Shown here: one piece after another, positions 7,927 through 12,858 of the stretch
How the letters are laid out: every line of letters starts with the position of its first letter
Position numbering within the stretch: the stretch's first letter is position 1
Assembly: GCA_943704415.1 (NCBI GenBank)
Contig: CALSCO010000335.1
Span: forward strand, 1 to 12,858
Direction of reading: 5' to 3'
DNA length: 12,858 bases
Source: Parvularia atlantis
Lineage: Eukaryota; Opisthokonta; Rotosphaerida
Notes under the pieces: model-generated
The model's database searches: none
Seen by the model: the letters and a program-made list of their open reading frames with translations, nothing else
Told to the model about the DNA's origin: nothing
Translations under genes and position numbers: made by a program

Positions 7927-8309
7927 TGAGGGCTTCTGTGCTGTGGTCCGTCCGTCCGGCAGTGCAGCCTCTCGGAGAGTCTGGCGCCTGCGATGATCAC
8001 GTGCTACTTCCGACTGTCAAGCCTTATGCTCGCAGTCATGGCTGTCGCGCGCATCCGTCTGAGCGCGCATCCCGCCCGCATCCATCCATCCCTCCGCTAT
8101 CCTCGCGTCCCCCCATGCGCCCGCGCCCGCACCCGCCCGTGCCCCTGCCGCACCACGTGGCTGCGATCCTTACCCCGCTCACGCACGCACCACCTGCTCC
8201 CGCTCATTCGCCCGCCTGCTCGACGACTGACACCACGGCGGCACACCACGGCGGCACACACCACGGCGGCACACCACGGCGGCACACACCAGTCGTGCAG
8301 CCGCCGATT
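7927..8309. other. Spacer between the oxidoreductase and SRP9: promoter and 5' UTR of SRP9
   Basis: No gene is supported in these 383 bp. The first half is mixed sequence that probably holds the oxidoreductase 3' UTR and contains CACGTG-like sites at about 7998 and 8154. The middle (about 8060-8160) is strongly C-rich on the plus strand. The end holds a tandem repeat, then 19 bases to the SRP9 start codon. Frames rich in PPWC and similar runs on the minus strand are translations of the repeat. Confidence 0.6.
8231..8290. repeat. Compound tandem repeat, two copies of a 28-bp unit
   Basis: The unit CACCACGGCGGCA (13 bp) alternates with the same sequence plus CA (15 bp): 13, 15, 13, 15, then a final CACC. 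The two 28-bp copies are identical. It ends about 20 bp before the SRP9 ATG, so it lies in the 5' UTR or core promoter. Confidence 0.9.
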
Positions 8310-8808
8310 ATGCCGCACGTCGGGTCATTCGACGACTTTGCGCTCGCGGCACAGGGCATGGTCGACGCTGACCCGCTCAACGTGCGCCGCGCGGCGCACT
8401 GCTGATGCACCAGATGCCGCTCGCTTAAGCGCGCGAACTCTTGCAGACGCGGTGCGTGGTGCGATTCCGGCACGTCGACGCGCTGGTCGAGATCAAGGTG
8501 ACCAACGACAAGGAGGTGTGCCGCCGCGCCACGTCGCTGCGCGCCTCACGCCGCACACGGCCGTGCCCCGCCGCAGTGCGTCAAATTCCAGACGGACCAG
8601 CTGCAGGACCTGAAGCGGTTCGACAAGCTTAGCAAGACGCTCTTCCGCACGTTCGCGGGCGTCCCGCCCGACTTTGTCGAGCCCGATGGTGATCGCCTCG
8701 CCCCTTTGCTGGGCAGCTCACGCGACCGGCACAGACGCGCCGGCCGCACAGCCCGCGCCGTCGCCCGCCGCGCCCGCGCCCGGCGGCAAGAGCAAAAAGC
8801 GCAAGTAG
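8310..8808 (+). CDS. Signal recognition particle 9 kDa subunit (SRP9)
   Basis: SRP9 pairs with SRP14 and binds the Alu domain of SRP RNA, delaying elongation while ribosomes are brought to the ER. Exons: 8310-8381, 8447-8515, 8577-8688, 8735-8808, giving 108 aa (human 86). Seen: SFDDFALAAQGMVDADPLN, then TRCVVRFRH matching the ARVVLKYRH strand of human SRP9, TNDKECVKFQTDQ matching TDDLVCLVYKTDQ, and LQDLKRFDKLSKTLFRTF as the last helix. The extra length is an Ala/Pro tail ending GGKSKKRK, basic and probably RNA-contacting or disordered. The last intron is ambiguous: donor GTGATC at 8689 can join an AG at 8716 (28 nt) or 8734 (46 nt), both in frame; the second fits the intron sizes here. The start is the first ATG after the upstream repeat and matches the family N-terminus. 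Confidence 0.9.
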
Positions 8809-8937
8809 CGGCGCGCGCGCCGTGTGTACAGCAGGCAATCAGACAGCTTTCGTGAGAACCGCACGACGCACACAGCGAACGACACAGGGGAGGGCCAGGA
8901 CAACGGCACCAGAGGCGGACGCGCGCCACACGACGCA

Positions 8938-10605
8938 TCAGAAGATGATGCTCGAGCCACCGCCGGGCGGCTGCATAATGCGCTTCGTCTCCTTCTTGGC
9001 CTTGGCCTCCTCGCCCAGGCCCGTGAACGACGTCGTCTCGTACTTGACGTCGTCCGAGCCGAGCCTGCGGGGCCGTGCGCCTGCGTGAGCCGAGCCGCGG
9101 TGGCGTGGGCCGCGCGGACATGCGCGAACCGATGCATGTGCGCCTCACCGCCGGGCTGCTGGCTCACCTTGAGCGTCGTCTTGACCTCGGCGGGCCGGTC
9201 GTCGGCTGCGGGCCGAGCGTCAGAGTTCACACAGCAGCAAGCAGCAGCCCGAGCGCGCACCGAGGTTGAATGTCTGCTCGTTGGCGCGTCCGGTCGAGCG
9301 CACGGCCGGCTTCACGTCGGTCGGCGACGGTGCGTCGCTCACGCTCCACGACGACTGATTCTGGTTGTGCGCGGCCATGCGGCGGCCGGTCGTCTGCTGC
9401 GGCGCGCATGTCAAGCACAGCGAGCAGAACGCTCCGCACAGACGCCACGCACCGGCGCGTCCGCCAGGCTCACGCTCGACTGGCCGCCCGTGCCGCCCGG
9501 CACGTTCACCTTGGTCATCGGGCGCGCGGGCGCGTCGTCGGCACCGCCAATGGTGAAGTGCGACGCCTGGTGGAACTGCGCGGCAGACGAGGAGGCCTTC
9601 GCGGGCGCAGCCGTGCCAGCGTCGCCCAGCGTAAAGTGTGACTGGTTCTGGTTCGCGGCCGCGCTCGAGCGCGCCGGGGCGGCGGCGGGCGGCGGGCCTA
9701 TGTCACCGAGCGAGAAGTGCGACTGGTTCTGGTTGGCCGCCGCGTTCAGCTTGCGGCCGGACGACACCGGCTGGTCGCCGTCGCGGTCGCCGATGGCCTG
9801 CGCGACGCTCGACTGGCCGCCTGTGCCGCCGGGCGCGTTGACCTTGGTTATGGGCCGGGCCTGCGATCGTGCGCGTCAGCTGTCCGGCGCGTGCTGCGCG
9901 TGGGCGCAGAACCGGCTCGTCGTCGCTGCCAAAGAGGCTCGACGACTTGCCGCCTGTCCCACCGGGCACGTTGACGCGCGTGCTGGTGGTCGGCGCTGCC
10001 TGGCGCGGCTCCTCTGCACCGCCGCGGTCAGCGCGCACGCGCACACGGGCCACATCGCGCCCGATGCACGCCACCCGCGAACGAGATGCTCGAGATGGCC
10101 TGCGGCAGGATCTTGGTCTTGTGCGGCTCGGGCGCGCCCGTGAGGATGTCGCTCACGCGCGAGCCGCCACCGGTGCCGCCTGCCCGCAATCAGCAACGTA
10201 ATACCAGCATTCATCCAGGCGACGTCTCGCGAACGCGCACCAGGGGCGTTGACGCGCGTCATCGGGCGCGCCGCGTCGTCGTCACCGCCAAAGATGCTCG
10301 ACGTTGTCTGCGGCCGGCGCGGCGACGAGGGCGCTGCACGCCGCTCGTCAGCACCAGCTCTGCGGCACGACGCGCGCACCCGCAGCCGGCGCAGCAGTAG
10401 CGGCGGGCGCAGCGGGGGCGGCGGCACCACGTTGGGCGCGCCGCGGGTGATCGTCCTCGTCGTCAGCGTCGCCCGAGAACAGCGCGGCGACGCCGCCGGA
10501 CGGCTTGGGGCGCTGCGGCGAGGGCGGCTGCACGGGCTTGTCGTCGTCGCCGCCAAAGATGCCCGCGACGCCGCCGGTGCTCGGCGCGGCACGACGCGCC
10601 ATCAT
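8938..10605 (-). CDS. Jupiter/HN1-like multi-repeat protein (probable microtubule-associated)
   Basis: Exons: 10605-10380, 10333-10241, 10179-10075, 10013-9913, 9860-9453, 9396-9261, 9205-9149, 9080-8938, giving 422 aa. It is low-complexity and probably disordered, built from short motifs: three GGTGG-based blocks of the type RVNAPGGTGG/KVNVPGGTGG followed by QSSV or KSSSLFG, IFGGDDD (twice) and SLFGSDDE, NQNQSHFSLGD, NQNQSHFTLGD, HQASHFTIGG, NQNQSSWSVSD, and a final RIMQPPGGGSSIIF. The last motif closely matches the RVLRPPGGGS-type signature of metazoan Jupiter/HN1 (JPT1), proteins linked to microtubules, and this one has many more units than the metazoan proteins. Intron 4 is uncertain: donor GTTCTG at 9912 gives FGSDDEPARPITKVNAPG, the same length as another repeat, while a GC donor at 9894 would add six residues. 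The start is the first of two adjacent ATGs. Confidence 0.75.
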
Positions 10606-10733
10606 CGAGGCCAAGGTCACGAGAAAAACGGTTACGCAGCCACGGTGGACGCGTGACGGGCCTCTCTATGTGCGCGCGGCTATTGTTGTGTGCGTGACGT
10701 CGACAGCGCGGCTGGCCAATCAGCTAGCGCGGG
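10606..10733. promoter_or_regulatory. Divergent promoter with CCAAT box and CRE-like site
   Basis: These 128 bp separate the start codons of the Jupiter-like gene (minus) and the coiled-coil gene (plus). A perfect NF-Y-type core GGCCAATCAG surrounds CCAAT at 10716-10720, and a CRE-like TGACGTCGA starts at 10695. A further TGACG lies near 10656. The recurrence of TGACG in both divergent promoters of the window suggests a common factor; this is inference. Confidence 0.55.
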
Positions 10734-11858
10734 ATGGCGGCAGATGCGGCCGAGGCGGCGCTGCTGCGCGATCTGCGGCGCAAGAACGCGCTGGTCGTGT
10801 CGCTGCAGCAGCGCAACGAGCAGCTGGAGGAGGCCGCGCGCGCGCAGCATGGCCGGCTGCGCGAGGCGCAGCGCGCGCAGGCCGATGCGCAGCAGATCGT
10901 CGACCAGCACCGCGCCACGGCCGAGCGCTACCGGCGCAAGTACCACGACGCCGTGCGGATGCTGCGCGACCAGCACGCGGCCGTGGAGGCGCTGCAGGCG
11001 CAGATCCGCGCGCGCGACGAGCAGGCCGCGCTGCTCCGCGCCAAGTATGCGCGCGCCAAGCGCCACACGGCGACGCTGCTTGAGCAGACGCAGCAGATGG
11101 ACGCGTACCTGCAGCAGGTGCACCCACCCGCTACCCATGCGCATCAGCCGCCGCCGTGACGCTCGTTGCACGCGCGCACACAGACGGTCGCCAAGAAGCA
11201 GCAGCTCGAGCGTGACGTGCAGCAGCTGCGCCAGAGCGAGGCGACGCAGCAGGCGCAGACGCGCACCACAAGCGACCTCGTCAGCAGCCTCGAGGCGGTC
11301 CGTGCACGTCCGCTCCTGCTGACATGCCGCAACGCTTACCGAATTGCGTCAGACCGTGCAGTCGCTCGAGGCCGAGCTGCACAAGCGCGACCGCCACGTG
11401 CACGCGCTCAAGAAGCAGCTCGGCGGCCGCCACGCTCCCGCCGCCCATCACTACTACCGCGTTCGGGGTGCGAGCTGCTGCAAGGCTTGTTCGCGTACGC
11501 TGACGAGCCGCAGGCCGGCTCCGAGCTGCCGTCGTGGCGCCATCGCACGCCGCCCGCTACGCGCTCGAACGGGTACGCGCAGCACGCAGGCGACAGCCGA
11601 GCGCGCCCGGACGCCGTCGACATCGCCATGGACGACGACGACGACGACCACGACGGCACCACAACCGAGGCCATGTTCAACCTCGGCTCCGTGCGCCAGA
11701 CGCCGCTCGCTGCGGGTGAAGGCCGGGCGCCACCGCCGCGCCGTAGCCCGCCCAAGCCCGCGCTCGGCACCGCCTCGCCCAGCACGACTGCGCTCGAGGC
11801 CGCGCTCGACGAGCACATACAGCGCTTCGAGCGCGGGCTCAGTCTGCACGCGGCATGA
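10734..11858 (+). CDS. Coiled-coil protein with disordered acidic C-terminal part, function unknown
   Basis: I do not recognise a family. Exons: 10734-11117, 11184-11297, 11353-11460, 11514-11858, giving 316 aa. Residues 1 to about 190 are an almost unbroken helical heptad pattern rich in Gln, Arg, Ala and Glu (for example LVVSLQQRNEQLEEAAR, LEQTQQMDAYLQQ, VQSLEAELHKRDRH), so a long coiled coil is expected. Then come a Pro/Ser-rich stretch, an Asp run (DDDDDD) near residue 247, TEAMFNLGSVR, and a final helix ALDEHIQRFERGLSLHAA. The third intron uses donor GTTCGG; the better-looking GTGCGA seven bases later would put the last exon out of frame. The shared promoter with a Jupiter-like gene and the coiled coil make a cytoskeletal role possible, but nothing proves it. 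It ends only 36 bp from the stop of the next, convergent gene. Confidence 0.7.
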
Positions 11859-11894
11859 CACAGTTGTACAAGTGCCCACGAAAAACTAGACACA
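11859..11894. other. 36-bp gap between convergent stop codons
   Basis: The two stop codons face each other across 36 bp, so the 3' UTRs of both transcripts must overlap or run into the opposite coding region. An A-rich run (GAAAAACTAG) at about 11880-11889 is the only candidate 3'-end element seen. Confidence 0.6.
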
Positions 11895-12793
11895 TCAGCC
11901 AAAGCCGAGGGTGCGCGGTCGGCGCTGCTGCGAACTTGGCGTGCCTGCGCGGCTGAAACCGGGCGACTGCTGCGCCCGTGCTGTTGGCGTGCGCCCAAAG
12001 CTGGGCGACGGCTGCGAGCTGCTCCCAGCGAGCATCCACGGCGGCAGGGCAGGCGTGGGCTGCGACGCCGACGTCGGCCACAACAGCAGCGACTGGCTCG
12101 GCCCGTCCGTGTCGGCCGCGCGCACGACTACGGGCACGACGTCCATGCCGTCAGCAGCGAGCTCCGACGGCAGCGACGCGCGCCGTCTTGGCACGCCGGG
12201 CGTCGGCTCTGGCTTGGGCAGCAGCGACGCGAGCGGGCCGGCCATGTCGAACGAGCTGAGCGGCTCAGCGGCGTGCCAGCGCACGCGCAGGCGGTCGATC
12301 GCGTCGGCGTGCGGCGTGCCGGTGCGGCGCAGCGCAGGTAGCGGCACAGGCTCGATCACGTGCGCGGCGGCCTCGCCGATGTGCGTGCTCGCTTGCCGCG
12401 CCGCAAACGCGACCTCGGACACGGCCGGCGCGGTCGGCCACGGCTCGTTGGCAGACTCGCGCGACAGGTTGCCGTGCACGCGTCGACGCTGAGCGCTCGC
12501 GATCGCCTCACGTTGCGGCTGCTCAAAGCTGCGCCGCGCATGCACAACGCACACGGCCGTGTCACGCTCGAGCTCCCAGCTGCGGCCAGGCGTGCGCGCG
12601 GCGTCAGACCGGCGCCAGTCCAGCCGCCACTCGCGCACAGGGTGAAAGGGCTTGCGCCGGTCGTCTTGCCGTCGATCGTGCACGTGCACGGCGGCTCGTC
12701 GCTGGCAAACTGCGCCAAACGAAGACGGTCGGCGTGCGCCTGCAGCCGGTGCAGCGCGGCCGACGGCGCCGGCTGCACCACGTCCTGTGCCAT
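11895..12793 (-). CDS. Hypothetical protein with Ser/Pro-rich C-terminus
   Basis: I do not recognise a family. Two exons, 12793-12639 and 12579-11895, give 279 aa. The intron (59 nt) has donor GTGCGCG, branch CTGAC and acceptor GCCGCAG, and its removal joins SPFTL to WELERDTAVCVV in frame. The N-terminus looks helical (ALHRLQAHADRLRLAQF); residues about 30-75 contain TCTIDGK and WELERDTAVCVVHARRSFE, which look like beta strands of a small globular domain. The middle has LRVRWHAAEPLSSFDMAGPLASLL, and the last 60 residues are Ser/Pro/Gln-rich with a short repeated theme (SPSFGR, SPGFSR, TLGFG). That tail is probably disordered and could be phosphorylated. Its ATG lies ten bases from a long alternating CG/TG tract that must form its 5' UTR or promoter. 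Confidence 0.65.
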
Positions 12794-12802
12794 GTCTGCG
12801 TT

Positions 12803-12809
12803 CGCGCGC

Positions 12810-12858
<49 letters not shown>
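12803..12858. repeat. (CG)11(TG)17 alternating purine-pyrimidine tract, reaches window end
   Basis: Fifty-six bases of unbroken pyrimidine-purine alternation: CG from 12803 to 12824, then TG from 12825 to the last base. Such tracts are the classic Z-DNA-forming type. It sits immediately upstream of the start codon of the minus-strand gene. It is not a telomere repeat of any common fungal or protist type, although the true length is cut off by the window. Confidence 0.95.

Noticed and set aside
8097-8473. Minus-strand frames with repeated PPWC-type residues upstream of SRP9
   Set aside because: These are translations of the 13/15-bp DNA repeat and of the antisense of SRP9 exon 1; no splice sites or homology support a protein.
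8824-10143. Long plus-strand open frame of 439 codons
   Set aside because: It is antisense to the Jupiter-like gene, crosses all but the first two of its introns without splice logic, and encodes biased Ala/Arg/Ser sequence; the minus strand has ordered repeats and a consistent splice model.
12825-12858. Terminal TG repeat as a yeast-like telomere
   Set aside because: It is a pure (TG)n continuing directly from (CG)n at a gene start, with no irregular TG1-3 pattern or TTAGGG units; a dinucleotide microsatellite cut by the window edge is simpler.
1-12858. tRNA or rRNA genes and CRISPR arrays
   Set aside because: Spacers were scanned by eye; no cloverleaf with a GTTC-type T arm, no rRNA segment and no regularly spaced repeats were found.

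Overview
This is a compact, GC-rich stretch of a eukaryotic nuclear genome, not a bacterial one. Every gene is broken by short introns: 42 are inferred across eight genes, 41 of them 44-73 nt long and one of 230 nt. Most start GTGCG, carry a CTGAC, CTAAC or CTGAT-like branch site shortly before the 3' end, and end in CAG. When these introns are removed, every gene gives one continuous frame whose length is an exact multiple of three. For the recognised families the joins also fall where the known proteins continue without gaps. Small introns with a CTRAY branch site, SRP9 instead of the yeast-type SRP21, and a Jupiter/HN1-type protein suggest a GC-rich unicellular opisthokont or zoosporic fungus, but a GC-rich alga or other protist is not excluded. 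I cannot name the species.

Layout. (1) 1-248, plus strand: the C-terminal end of a Fanzor/TnpB-type RNA-guided nuclease, cut by the window edge, then a gene-free stretch to 586 that could hold the 3' end of the mobile element. (2) 587-1636, minus: a cytosolic 5'-nucleotidase III-like phosphatase. (3) 1908-2652, minus: an unrecognised two-pass membrane protein with an acidic tail. (4) 2734-5837, minus: a peroxisomal-type ABCD half-transporter with 15 introns. (5) A 94-bp divergent promoter, then 5932-7926, plus: a saccharopine dehydrogenase-like oxidoreductase. (6) 8310-8808, plus: SRP9. (7) 8938-10605, minus: a repeat-rich Jupiter/HN1-like protein. (8) A 128-bp divergent promoter with a CCAAT box, then 10734-11858, plus: a coiled-coil protein. 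(9) 11895-12793, minus: an unrecognised protein. (10) 12803-12858: a (CG)11(TG)17 tract running off the window.

The genes are mostly housekeeping: nucleotide salvage, fatty acyl import into peroxisomes, a membrane- or lipid-associated reductase, protein targeting and probably microtubules. No operon-like pathway is visible, although two head-to-head pairs share very short promoters. The items most worth a second look are the Fanzor terminus, the unusual 5' splice sites (GTGCG as the norm and four AG|GCACG GC-AG introns in one gene), the multi-repeat Jupiter-like protein, and a 230-nt outlier intron with C/D-box-like features. All exon models were made by eye from splice signals and reading frame and need transcript support.
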